Source: Oscillospiraceae bacterium
Lineage (GTDB): Bacteria > Bacillota > Clostridia > Oscillospirales > Ruminococcaceae
Assembly: GCA_017435565.1 (NCBI GenBank)
Contig: JAFSEU010000028.1
Span: 1 to 64,000 of the forward strand
Direction of reading: 5' to 3'
DNA: 64,000 nucleotides
Below the pieces are notes generated by a model. That model had not been told where the DNA came from, made no database searches, and worked only from the letters and a program-made list of their open reading frames with translations. This document shows, piece by piece, positions 27,513 through 36,258 of this stretch. Within the stretch, counting starts at the first letter, position 1, and the number at the start of each line of letters is the position of its first letter. A program made the position numbers and the translations under genes.

Positions 27513-28688
27513 ATGTATAACGTTCAGACACTTAACAAAATTTCCCCTGTCGGAACAGACGTTTTTGACAAGGCAAACTACACGATTGCCGACAACGTTG
27601 AAAACCCCGATGCCATTATGGTTCGCTCGGCTGCAATGCACGATATGCAGTTCGGCTCAAACCTTCTTGCAATCGCAAGAGCAGGCGCAGGCGTAAACAA
27701 CATTCCCGTTGATAGATGCGCTGAAGAAGGCATCTGCGTATTCAACACTCCCGGTGCAAATGCAAACGCAGTTAAGGAGCTTGCTATTGCAGGTATGCTT
27801 CTTGCTTCCCGTGATATCGTAGGCGGTATCAACTGGGTTCAGACAATCAAGGATGAAGCAGATGTTGCAAAGCTTGTCGAAAAAGGCAAGTCACAGTTTG
27901 CAGGCACAGAAATTCTGGGCAAAAAGCTCGGTATTATCGGTCTTGGCGCTATCGGCGGCCCTCTTGGTAATGCTGCAACACACCTTGGTATGGAAGTTTA
28001 CGGCTGCGACCCCTACATCTCTGTAGATGCAGCATGGAATCTTTCCAGAACAATCCACCACGTTATGACACGTGATGAAATCTTCAAGCAGTGCGATTTC
28101 ATCAGCGTTCATACTCCTCTTATCGACAACCCCGATCCTAAGGTTGCAACAAAGAAGATGATCAACGCAGAAACAATCGCAATGATGAAGGACGGCGTTG
28201 TAATCCTCAACTTTGCACGTGACCTTCTTGTTGATGACGAAGCTATGGAAGCTGCTCTCAAGAGCGGCAAGGTACGCAAGTATGTAACAGACTTCCCGAA
28301 CACAAAGACAGCAGGTATGGAAGGCGTTATCGCTATTCCTCACCTTGGCGCTTCAACTGAAGAAGCTGAAGACAACTGCGCTGTTATGGCCGCAAACGAG
28401 CTTATCAACTATATCGAAAACGGCAATATCAGAAACAGCGTAAACCTCCCCAACGCAGAAATGAATGCTGTGGGAACAAAGATTTGTGTTATTCACAAGA
28501 ACGTTCCTTCCACAATCGGCCAGATTACCGGTCTTTTCGGCGAAGCAAACCTCAACATTGAGAATATGCTCAACAAGTCGAAGAAGGATTTCGCTTATAC
28601 AATGATTGATGTTGTCGGCGAAATCGGTGATATTGACGCAAAAATTGCTGCAATTGACGGCGTAATCAGAGTTAGGGTCATCAAGTAA
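27513..28688 (+). CDS. serA: D-3-phosphoglycerate dehydrogenase (short form, ACT domain)
   Basis: A 391-residue NAD-dependent 2-hydroxyacid dehydrogenase, the first enzyme of serine synthesis. The nucleotide-binding glycine motif GLGAIGGPLG is at about residues 147-156. Catalytic regions are NFARDLLVDDEA (Arg) and PHLGASTEEAEDNC (His). An ACT domain (about 320-391) is present, as in serine-sensitive forms, while the extra ASB domain of the long form is absent. It forms an operon with serC, and a strong terminator follows. Confidence 0.95.
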   Translation: MYNVQTLNKISPVGTDVFDKANYTIADNVENPDAIMVRSAAMHDMQFGSNLLAIARAGAGVNNIPVDRCAEEGICVFNTPGANANAVKELAIAGMLLASRDIVGGINWVQTIKDEADVAKLVEKGKSQFAGTEILGKKLGIIGLGAIGGPLGNAATHLGMEVYGCDPYISVDAAWNLSRTIHHVMTRDEIFKQCDFISVHTPLIDNPDPKVATKKMINAETIAMMKDGVVILNFARDLLVDDEAMEAALKSGKVRKYVTDFPNTKTAGMEGVIAIPHLGASTEEAEDNCAVMAANELINYIENGNIRNSVNLPNAEMNAVGTKICVIHKNVPSTIGQITGLFGEANLNIENMLNKSKKDFAYTMIDVVGEIGDIDAKIAAIDGVIRVRVIK

Positions 28689-28725
28689 TCAGCCCACACC
28701 TCTTTTTTAGGCAAGTTAACGAATC

Positions 28726-28768
28726 GGGCTGCGGAAAAAGCATATGTTTTCCGCAGCCCTCGATTTTT
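28726..28768 (+). terminator. Terminator of serC-serA
   Basis: A 13-bp stem, GGGCTGCGGAAAA (28726-28738) with TTTTCCGCAGCCC (28747-28759), followed by CGATTTTT. Confidence 0.92.
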
Positions 28769-28789
28769 ATAATAAGGATTGCGGATATT

Positions 28790-29758
28790 ATGGAGAACAA
28801 CAAAAAAATTATATATTTTGTCGTGCCGTGCTACAACGAGGAAGAGGTTCTGCCCGAAACCTCAAAGCGCCTTCTTGAAAAGGTAGAATCGCTTGTATCT
28901 TGCGATAAAATTTCCGACAAAAGCAGAATTATATTTGTAAACGATGGCTCAAAGGACAAAACATGGGAGCTTATATCACAATATCACAACGAAAATAAAT
29001 ATTTTGAAGGCGTAAAGCTTTCACGCAACAGAGGACACCAGAATGCGCTTTTGGCAGGACTTATGACTGCGCTTGAGTCTGAATGTGATGCGGCAATCTC
29101 TCTTGATGCCGATTTGCAGGATGATATCAATGCCTGCGATGAAATGATTGAAAAATTCAGCACGCAAGGCTGCGACGTTGTTTACGGGGTGCGAAGCGCA
29201 CGTAAAAAAGACACATTTTTCAAAAAATTCACCGCCGAGGGCTTCTATAAAATAATGGCGATGATGGGCTGTGAAATTACCTTTAATCACGCTGATTACA
29301 GGCTTTTAAGCTTCCGTGCGCTGCAGGCTCTTGCGCAATACCGTGAGGTAAACCTTTTTCTGCGCGGCATCGTCCCGATGCTCGGCTACAAAACGGACAA
29401 GGTTTATTATGAGCGCAGCGAACGCTTTGCGGGCGAGTCAAAATATCCGCTGAAAAAAATGCTCAGCTTTGCCGCAGAAGGCATTACTTCGCTCACAATC
29501 AAGCCGATTCGTATGATTACGACGCTTGGCTTTGTCTGCTTTGTCGTCAGCATTATTATGCTGATATACTCGCTTATACGCCATTTTACAGGGCACACGG
29601 TCAGCGGTTGGACCTCGCTTGTGGTTTCAATCTGGGCGTTGGGCGGACTTCAGCTGCTTGCAATCGGAATTGTCGGCGAATATGTGGGAAAAACCTACCT
29701 CGAAACAAAGCAGCGCCCGAAATATATTATTGAAACCTATCTCAAAAACGACGAATAA
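28790..29758 (+). CDS. Family 2 glycosyltransferase, polyprenyl-phosphate type (GtrB/DPM1-like)
   Basis: A 322-residue protein with a GT2 domain (about 8-230): FVVPCYNEEEVLPET, the metal/sugar sites NDGSKDKTW and SLDADLQDD, and YERSERFAGESKYPLKKM before two C-terminal membrane helices (about 237-260 and 272-298). This layout is that of enzymes transferring a sugar from a nucleotide to undecaprenyl phosphate. The flippase and acceptor transferase expected for a complete glucosylation system are not adjacent. It is monocistronic with a terminator after it. Confidence 0.9.
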   Translation: MENNKKIIYFVVPCYNEEEVLPETSKRLLEKVESLVSCDKISDKSRIIFVNDGSKDKTWELISQYHNENKYFEGVKLSRNRGHQNALLAGLMTALESECDAAISLDADLQDDINACDEMIEKFSTQGCDVVYGVRSARKKDTFFKKFTAEGFYKIMAMMGCEITFNHADYRLLSFRALQALAQYREVNLFLRGIVPMLGYKTDKVYYERSERFAGESKYPLKKMLSFAAEGITSLTIKPIRMITTLGFVCFVVSIIMLIYSLIRHFTGHTVSGWTSLVVSIWALGGLQLLAIGIVGEYVGKTYLETKQRPKYIIETYLKNDE

Positions 29759-29769
29759 TTAAAAACAAA

Positions 29770-29807
29770 GCAAAGGTGCGCAAATTTGCCTGCCTTTGCT
29801 TTTTTTT
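29770..29807 (+). terminator. Terminator of the GT2 gene
   Basis: Stem GCAAAGG (29770-29776) with CCTTTGC (29793-29799), then eight T. Confidence 0.85.
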
Positions 29808-29903
29808 AAAATTTTTTGTGACCTATATACCATATTTTACGTCTTGATATACAAAGGCGCCTTAGACTTCAAAAATGCAAACACGAAAGGAGGAAGATTT
29901 TTT

Positions 29904-30461
29904 ATGGACGACGACAAGCTTTTGCATTTGTATTTAAGCAGGGACGAATCAGCCGTTGACGAATCAATTGAAAAATACGGTGCGCTGTGCTCAAGTATTG
30001 CTTACAACATTTTAAAAGACAAGCAGAATGCTGAGGAATGCGTAAACGACGTGTTTTTTAATGCGTGGAATTCAATTCCGCCGCAAAAGCCCAAAAAGTT
30101 TTCATCATATCTGGCAAAAATCACCCGCAACCTTGCAATTGACAGTTTGCGAAAGGGTAATGCCAAAAAACGCGGTGCAAGCGAATATGAAATCGCACTT
30201 GAGGAGCTTGGCGAATGTGTCGGCACCGATGAAGTCGAACAGAAATTTGACGAGTCAACAGCCCTTTGCGCCATAAATTCCTTCCTCGAAACACTGAGCG
30301 CAAAAAAGCGCAACGTTTTTCTGCGCAGATATTTCTACTTTGACAGCATAAAGGAAATATCCAATAGATACGGGCTGAAAGACAGCAGCGTGAAAATGAT
30401 ACTTAAACGAACCAGAGAAAGTCTTAAAGAATTTTTGGAGAAAGAGGGGATTGAAATATGA
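29904..30461 (+). CDS. ECF-type RNA polymerase sigma factor
   Basis: A 185-residue sigma-70 family protein with region 2 (about 20-90; NAEECVNDVFFNAWNSIP and SYLAKITRNLAIDSLRK) and region 4 (about 120-180; LSAKKRNVFLRRYFYFDSIKE). It directs RNA polymerase to a small set of promoters after a signal. I chose ATG at 29904, which has AAAGGAGG upstream; the frame is open further upstream without a ribosome site. The 4-bp overlap (ATGA) with the next gene, which has one membrane helix, marks that gene as the probable anti-sigma factor. No clear sigma-A promoter precedes it, and ECF systems commonly drive their own gene. Confidence 0.92.
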   Translation: MDDDKLLHLYLSRDESAVDESIEKYGALCSSIAYNILKDKQNAEECVNDVFFNAWNSIPPQKPKKFSSYLAKITRNLAIDSLRKGNAKKRGASEYEIALEELGECVGTDEVEQKFDESTALCAINSFLETLSAKKRNVFLRRYFYFDSIKEISNRYGLKDSSVKMILKRTRESLKEFLEKEGIEI

Positions 30462-32209
30462 AAAAGAACGAAAGATTATCCGATTTAATCGGAAAATGCG
30501 ACGACAAATTCATTGAAACATCCGCAGCAGAAACGACCCCCGTTGCAAAAAGGCGCATCTCATTCATGCCCTTTGCGGCGGCCGCCGCCTGCGTCTGCCT
30601 TGTAGGGGGCGGAATTTATATCTATTCACGCCAGAATGACATAAAGGGCGGTAACCGGGAAGCGGCACCAAATTCCGAAGGCGATGTGCTTGAATCGCAA
30701 TCGGCAAGCTCGGATTCTGAATCCGGCGGAATCGAAATTACGGATGATCTCACATACCCAATCGAGGTACCTGACATCTACGAAATACCGAAGTGGGATG
30801 AAATGGAGATTTATCAGCAGTTTCCGTCAATTACGCACAACGGTGTGGAATATACGGCGGCAGGAAAAAGCGAAGGCCTGACGCAGGATGATATCGGCGA
30901 ATTTCTTGGCAGTTCTTTTTCTCAGAACACCGATGTTTATACCGATATCACATATGAGCAAGAATTTGAGTATTACAAAATAAACTCGATTGATTCCGAT
31001 TATGCCGTAGCGGTGTACTTCCCCGAGCTGTCCGGTTATCACGTTTATACAAACTGCCTTTATGAAACCCCGACCTTGGGCGACCTTGTAAGCGGCCTTA
31101 ATCTTGAGGAGCATATGCAGTTTAATGTGTTATATCTGGATACGGACGACGGTATGACCGCATCACATTGTGCAGTTGACCTGAGCAATAACGACACAAG
31201 CATTATATGGGACTTTTTGTCGGGCTGTTACAGTGCCGAAAGCGTCGGCGATTATATTGAATTTTCCGATTCGGTTTTCAGAGAAAATTCCGATATTCTT
31301 GATTCGCATCTTGATTTTGGGGTATATTCCGACGTATTGGGCTTTGGCAATCTGTCCTTCAGCTTTACAAAGGGCGGATATATCACAACAAACATCACCT
31401 CGACGGGCAGAGCGTTTTACATCGGTATTGACAAGGTGAACGAGCTTGTCTATCTGCTGAGCGAGCAGGGGATTGAGCTTGGCGAAAATTCTACGCTGGT
31501 AATAAACATATCTCCCGTTGACGATACAAACGAAGGCACAGGGGAGAGCGAAGCTTCCGTATATATGACCCTTCCCTATAATCCGCCCACTGAAAACACA
31601 AAAGTTTACCTTATCGCCGAGTTTGCAGAGCTTATGGGCAAAACACCTGTTGCACTTACGCAGGATGAAGCTGCGTCAATTCTGCAGAAAATCAGCGCAT
31701 TGAGTCTTTCGAAAATTTCTGATGTAAACAGCATTGATTTTCCCACAGGCGGCGGATATTTAATCAACGTTGAAGGCGACAGAGAGCAAAGCTTTAATAT
31801 CATCGGTGAGGATATTCTGTGCATTGACGGTGAGAATTATTGTTCCATTGAATCCGACGCAACTGAGCTTATAGATGAGATTGTAGGCTTGCTGGGCGCA
31901 CAGGACGCAGAAAGCGATGATTCGCAGAATGTTACTACTGACAGATATCTGCTCGACGAGGACTTTGAAGTCCGATTTGCCGAGCTGGAGCTTGAAAAAG
32001 CAGACGATATTACCGATGATGTTTTATGCAATGCCCGCACCGCATTAGTGAGGCTGTATACCGATGAAACCAAAGCCGATCATAATGAATATGAGTTTAT
32101 TGAGGGCAACATTGTCAGAATAAACGATGAATATTACCGTGATTTATCGGGCAAGGCAGATATTCTGCGGCAAGATATAATAGACGCTATCAATCATAAC
32201 AACGAATAA
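30458..32209 (+). CDS. Probable anti-sigma factor with large extracytoplasmic domain
   Basis: A 583-residue protein: about 38 cytoplasmic residues (starting MKKNERLSDLIGKCDDKF), one membrane helix (about 39-55) and more than 500 residues outside the cell rich in Asp, Glu and Ser. The outer part shows two similar halves with motifs such as ITHNGVEYTAAGKSEG. No known enzyme motif is seen. Its start overlaps the sigma gene by 4 bp, the usual sign of a sigma/anti-sigma pair. The cytoplasmic part is short and has no obvious zinc-type anti-sigma motif, so it may be a new or divergent anti-sigma type, with the outer domain sensing an unknown signal. Confidence 0.7.
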   Translation: MKKNERLSDLIGKCDDKFIETSAAETTPVAKRRISFMPFAAAAACVCLVGGGIYIYSRQNDIKGGNREAAPNSEGDVLESQSASSDSESGGIEITDDLTYPIEVPDIYEIPKWDEMEIYQQFPSITHNGVEYTAAGKSEGLTQDDIGEFLGSSFSQNTDVYTDITYEQEFEYYKINSIDSDYAVAVYFPELSGYHVYTNCLYETPTLGDLVSGLNLEEHMQFNVLYLDTDDGMTASHCAVDLSNNDTSIIWDFLSGCYSAESVGDYIEFSDSVFRENSDILDSHLDFGVYSDVLGFGNLSFSFTKGGYITTNITSTGRAFYIGIDKVNELVYLLSEQGIELGENSTLVINISPVDDTNEGTGESEASVYMTLPYNPPTENTKVYLIAEFAELMGKTPVALTQDEAASILQKISALSLSKISDVNSIDFPTGGGYLINVEGDREQSFNIIGEDILCIDGENYCSIESDATELIDEIVGLLGAQDAESDDSQNVTTDRYLLDEDFEVRFAELELEKADDITDDVLCNARTALVRLYTDETKADHNEYEFIEGNIVRINDEYYRDLSGKADILRQDIIDAINHNNE

Positions 32210-32291
32210 CGCCCAATTCCGCTATGAGCGTTTATCCATTGACAATTCTCAAATTTCCTGCAAGCGTGTATTCTGCAGAAAAACAAATGAA

Positions 32292-32318
32292 GCCGTCCTT
32301 TTTTAAGGACGGCTTTTT
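32292..32318 (+). terminator. Terminator of the sigma/anti-sigma operon
   Basis: Perfect 9-bp stem GCCGTCCTT (32292-32300) with AAGGACGGC (32305-32313), loop TTTT, then five T. Confidence 0.92.
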
Positions 32319-32345
32319 GTGCGTATCTGCGAAAATTTTGATTAC

Positions 32346-35318
32346 TTATGAAACATAGCCCGAAAGGGTAATTCCAAGACCCTTGATTCCGTTTGCGATA
32401 ATGCCTGCCACAACATTTGCACCTGTTTCGGTGAAGTGTGTAAAGTCAGTGCTGTCATCACTTGTCGAACCCATATAATAGCTGTATACGGTGTCATAGG
32501 CGGTCGAGTTGAACTGTGTTGTCATCGCCTGGCCAAGGTCAAAATAAGGAATATCATATTTGTCTGCAAGCATACGGCAGGCAGAATCAATATTTCTGTA
32601 TCCGACTGTAAAGGGCTGGGTCTGGTTCTTGATTGAAAGCGTGGGGCTCATCAGAATAGGTGTTGCGCCCTTTTCTATTGCGCCTTCGATATAAAAGCTC
32701 ATATAATACTCAAACGAGCCTTGCGCAGGGTTGTCAACATATCCGCAGACAGGGGCATAGCGCTCTGCATTTGATGAAGCACCGTCGTTTATGCCGAAGC
32801 ACACGATGAGATAATCGCCGCTCTGAATCGAATCAAGAATTGTTGTCAATCTTCCGTTGTCATAAAAGCTCTTCGAGCTTCTGCCTGCAATTGCGTGATT
32901 GCTTACCGTCACGCCATCGCCAAAATAATCGCCAAGATAATAACCCCAGCCCTGCTGCGGCGCATAGCTTGCTTTATAGCTTTGTGCGGTAGAATCACTT
33001 GCGATATATACTGTAATGCCGTCTGTATCTTCGGGTGTTTCTTCTTCCTGAGTGGGAACATACGGCTCTGCAATCGGCTCATCGGTAAAGCTCAGGCGGA
33101 CATAGTCCATATTAGGCGCGCCCTCGCTCATTGTCGAAGTAAGCGAAATTGTGTTGATGCCCTTTTGCAAAGGGAGCACGATTCCTCTTTCTTCCCACGT
33201 TGTCCATGCGGATGTCGTCAGAAAGCTCTGAAGCCATACATCCGTACTGCCGCTTACAGAAATCATCATTGAGCGGTCGTTTGCCGAAGCGTTTGCAATC
33301 TTGAACGAGCACAGATAATTTCCCGTATAAGGAACATTCACGATATATGTCATCGTCGAGCCGGCAATATTATCGAGATTAAGGTACTTTTCCTTGGAAT
33401 ATCCTGCGTTATTGTTTTCGGTGCCTCCCATTGCATACATAGCATCCACAGCAAAGTATTTTGCGTCCGCAAACTGACAATCCCTTGTGAGAATATACTG
33501 ATTAAGAACCTTTGCGTCTGCTCCTGTAATGGCAAAATCGCCGCTGATTTCAGCTGCGTTTTCTGCAGCCGCATTATCAAATCCGCCTGTCATTCCGCGC
33601 TTCATTATAAGCGTATCGACAGCATTTACGGTTTCGTCACCGTTAAGGTCGCCCTGCCAGTAAGGATTTTCAACAGCCGCAGGATTGATTTTTATAACCT
33701 GCCAGTTCTGGTTTGCCGTGCCGTCACTTGCCCATTCAATAACATTTGCGCCATCTTCGGCAGAGCCCGATGTAACACCAATACAGCTTGCATCAGCAGT
33801 AACCTTTGTTCTGATTGTGTAAACACCCGATGATTCCTCGTGGAATTTAAACAGCTGAGCGTCGCAGTAGGTGTTCTGATAAATACCGATATTTGTGCCG
33901 TTGTCAACTGCTGCATAAGCAACATCAAGCAGATATGTATTGCCGTCACCGACGCCCGAATAAAGGTAATAATATCCGTCCGCGTCGCTCTTGACAAGCT
34001 TCCATGTATTTGCAGGTGTAATGCCCGTCAATCCGCTTGACTGGCAAACGTTTGTGTTGTTTGCGGCAACTCCGCCTTCTGCTGTAAGATAAAGCCCGCT
34101 GTTGACATTTTTTATCATGTAAAGGCTGTTGTTTTCAAACTGCGCACCTGCAAGTGTGCTTGCGCTAAAATCAACCTCACCTGCAATAAGCTGTGCCAGA
34201 ATTGTAGCGCCTGCACGGTTGGGGTGAAGTGTATCGCCTTCCATATAAAGGTTATAAACCGCATCCTGACCGATTGTCAGGCAATAATCCTGCCAGAGTG
34301 TGAAAAGGTCGATAACCTGAATTCCCAGCTCGGTGCCAATTGTATCAAGCGTCGAACCGAACCAGCGTCCTGTAAGCAGCGGCGAATAGGAAATATCGCC
34401 TGCTCTTCCCTGCTGCTTTACAAGAACAACTATCATACCCTTTGCCATTGCACGCTGCGCCATATCCTTGACTGTTGCGTAATATTCATCTGCATCGGAG
34501 TAGTTTGTATCGTTTATGCCTATTGAAATGAAGTAATAGTCGCCTTCTTTTCCGTAGGTTTCAATTGCAGTAAACTGGCCTGCGCTTACAAAGCCTGCGG
34601 CATACTGTCCGCTTGCTGCCATGTTTCTTACCTGCCACTTGTCCGTGCCGATAACCGAAGGGAGCATCTGTCCCCAGCCCGCCTGCGTTGATGTATCAAG
34701 AGGATAATAGTTGCACACGGTTGAGTCACCGCATATCCAGATTGTGGGGTTTGTTTCGGTGGAAGTGGAAATCTGCGAAATTTCCAATGCCGAAAGCGTG
34801 AATGCATAGCCCGATTTGCCTGCACAGCAACAAATGTTGAGCTGACCGTCGGTAATCGGAATCTGGAAGGTGTCCGTAGCGTTGTTGCCTGTAAGGTTGA
34901 TAAGCTGAAGCATTCCTTCAGCGGCAACGCTTGTGCGGTTTGTATTTCCGAGCCATACCGTTACCTGATAAAGTCCGTTGGGAACATCGGCACAGAATGT
35001 TGCCGTTCCTGTATTTGTTGAATTTGTAAACTGAACCGCATCGCTCAAAGCTCCGCTTCCTGCGGCGGAAACGTTTGTCACGGTGCAGTCCGAGCTGAAG
35101 CCATAGCCGGTTGAAGAGCTGTAGCTTGTTGAAGCTGTAACGCCTGTGTAGCCGCTTGCCGTACCGTTTGCGCCAAAGTCAAACTTCCAGTAGCTTGAAG
35201 CCGCATCAGCCGAAATGCCCGAAAAGCTCAATTGCGGCAGTATGCAAAGCATAACCGCAAGAGCCAAGGCAGCCGCCATAATGCGTTTTGCCGAGAAAAT
35301 CACGTTTTTTCTGCTCAT
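32346..35318 (-). CDS. Dockerin enzyme with two SGNH esterase domains (pectin-type acetylesterase)
   Basis: A 990-residue secreted protein. Order: signal peptide (1-40), beta-sandwich module (42-183), SGNH esterase 1 (192-382: GDST with Ser199, GIND with Asn269, DTLHP with His365), ricin-type lectin/CBM13-like module (395-545), dockerin (554-615), CBM35/CBM6-like module (618-747), SGNH esterase 2 (767-985: ASDST with Ser776, AGRSSKSF, GINDG with Asn844, DFTHF with Asp958 and His961). Both catalytic domains look like rhamnogalacturonan acetylesterases (CE12 type). The dockerin should place the enzyme on a cohesin scaffold; its first calcium loop is canonical (GDLNGDETVNAVD) and its second is degenerate. 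Start ATG at 35318 has AAGGGA upstream. The gene is monocistronic. Confidence 0.88.
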   Translation of the reverse strand: MSRKNVIFSAKRIMAAALALAVMLCILPQLSFSGISADAASSYWKFDFGANGTASGYTGVTASTSYSSSTGYGFSSDCTVTNVSAAGSGALSDAVQFTNSTNTGTATFCADVPNGLYQVTVWLGNTNRTSVAAEGMLQLINLTGNNATDTFQIPITDGQLNICCCAGKSGYAFTLSALEISQISTSTETNPTIWICGDSTVCNYYPLDTSTQAGWGQMLPSVIGTDKWQVRNMAASGQYAAGFVSAGQFTAIETYGKEGDYYFISIGINDTNYSDADEYYATVKDMAQRAMAKGMIVVLVKQQGRAGDISYSPLLTGRWFGSTLDTIGTELGIQVIDLFTLWQDYCLTIGQDAVYNLYMEGDTLHPNRAGATILAQLIAGEVDFSASTLAGAQFENNSLYMIKNVNSGLYLTAEGGVAANNTNVCQSSGLTGITPANTWKLVKSDADGYYYLYSGVGDGNTYLLDVAYAAVDNGTNIGIYQNTYCDAQLFKFHEESSGVYTIRTKVTADASCIGVTSGSAEDGANVIEWASDGTANQNWQVIKINPAAVENPYWQGDLNGDETVNAVDTLIMKRGMTGGFDNAAAENAAEISGDFAITGADAKVLNQYILTRDCQFADAKYFAVDAMYAMGGTENNNAGYSKEKYLNLDNIAGSTMTYIVNVPYTGNYLCSFKIANASANDRSMMISVSGSTDVWLQSFLTTSAWTTWEERGIVLPLQKGINTISLTSTMSEGAPNMDYVRLSFTDEPIAEPYVPTQEEETPEDTDGITVYIASDSTAQSYKASYAPQQGWGYYLGDYFGDGVTVSNHAIAGRSSKSFYDNGRLTTILDSIQSGDYLIVCFGINDGASSNAERYAPVCGYVDNPAQGSFEYYMSFYIEGAIEKGATPILMSPTLSIKNQTQPFTVGYRNIDSACRMLADKYDIPYFDLGQAMTTQFNSTAYDTVYSYYMGSTSDDSTDFTHFTETGANVVAGIIANGIKGLGITLSGYVS

Positions 35319-35380
35319 AAAAAATATCCCTTTCACATTTGTCAAAAATTTATATCGCCTTATAAACCAATTTACAAATA

Positions 35381-35409
35381 ATTTTACCAACCCATATGTA
35401 AAAAGTCAA
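35381..35409 (-). promoter_or_regulatory. Promoter of the dockerin esterase gene
   Basis: TTGACT (35404-35409), 17-bp spacer, TAAAAT (35381-35386) on the minus strand. Confidence 0.6.
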
Positions 35410-35471
35410 TGTGAATTTCGCTGATTCTCTTGTCGTTTTCTGCTCACTTAGCAAAATTTGACATACAAAAG

Positions 35472-35506
35472 AAAAAAATCCGCCCCGAAAAACCGTCGGA
35501 CGGATT
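35472..35506 (-). terminator. Terminator downstream of mazF
   Basis: AATCCG (35477-35482) pairs with CGGATT (35501-35506), extended inside by CC/GG pairs, with a T-run following on the minus strand. It separates mazF from the esterase gene. Confidence 0.6.
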
Positions 35507-35566
35507 ATCTTTTCACGAATTATATGTGCTTTTTCGCTAAGATTTATGCACTTTTCGCTTAACTCT

Positions 35567-35920
35567 TCACGAGCCTAAACCAAAGCTTATCTGCAAAGCA
35601 TTGTTTACCTTGTTCATTGCAAGACTGTCTATCTCACCCATACGCTCCTTGAGTCGCTTTTTGTCAATGGTGCGGATCTGCTCAAGAAGAACAATGCTGT
35701 CCTTGGCAAGCCCGCAGGATTGAGCATTCAGCTCAATATGCGTCGGCAGATGCGCTTTCTCCCGCTGGCTGGTAATCGCCGCCGCAATTACCGTGGGGCT
35801 GTGTCTGTTGCCGACATCGTTCTGGACTATAAGTACAGGTCTGATTCCGCCCTGCTCCGAGCCGACCACAGGGCTTAGGTCCGCATAATATATCTCTCCT
35901 CGCTTTATTCTTTCCGACAT
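35567..35920 (-). CDS. mazF: MazF/PemK family mRNA endonuclease (orphan toxin)
   Basis: A 117-residue member of the MazF family: RGEIYYADLSPVVGSEQGG at the start, RPVLIVQND, the VIAAAITSQ strand and LLEQIRTIDKKRL. The loop GSEQGG and the TSQ strand provide the substrate site. MazF proteins cut RNA at short single-stranded sites and are normally held by a co-transcribed antitoxin. I found no antitoxin-like gene upstream to the CAP-gene terminator, nor downstream. In Bacilli a close relative, NdoA, follows ndoAI and alr; neither is here. Start ATG at 35920 is more likely than the GTG at 35929, which abuts GGGAG. Confidence 0.92.
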   Translation of the reverse strand: MSERIKRGEIYYADLSPVVGSEQGGIRPVLIVQNDVGNRHSPTVIAAAITSQREKAHLPTHIELNAQSCGLAKDSIVLLEQIRTIDKKRLKERMGEIDSLAMNKVNNALQISFGLGS

Positions 35921-36034
35921 ATCTGTCACACTCTCCCGATTTCTTTTTGCTCAGCGCAAAATTTATGCCGCCGCGCTTCACCCTTATTGTTGCCGACATA
36001 TTTTGGTTTTAATCATTCTTTTTTATGTCGGGCA
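35914..36034. promoter_or_regulatory. Repeated CCGACAT motif and inverted repeat upstream of mazF
   Basis: TGCCGACATA (35991-36000) faces TATGTCGGGCA (36024-36034) across 23 bp, and CCGACATAT recurs over the mazF start (35914-35922). The arms could form a leader hairpin or a binding site for mazF self-control. No consensus promoter is evident in the interval. Confidence 0.35.
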
Positions 36035-36172
36035 ATTTCTTTTTATATTCTATGCGCAATTTGTCGAAATCGGCACAAATCATTTACCAATTGTATATTT
36101 AACGATTGTTTATACTATAAATAAATATTTAATGCGCAATATCAATACATTTTGTATAATAACCAGTCAAAT

Positions 36173-36221
36173 TTACAAAAAAAGAAAACCCTCTTCGGCA
36201 AATCCAATAAACCGAAGAGGG
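36173..36221 (-). terminator. Terminator of the CAP-domain gene
   Basis: Perfect 10-bp stem CCCTCTTCGG (36189-36198) with CCGAAGAGGG (36212-36221), followed on the minus strand by TTTTCTTTTTTT. Confidence 0.9.
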
Positions 36222-36258
36222 AAAAGCGTTTTCACTTTATATTATTTATATTATTTTG

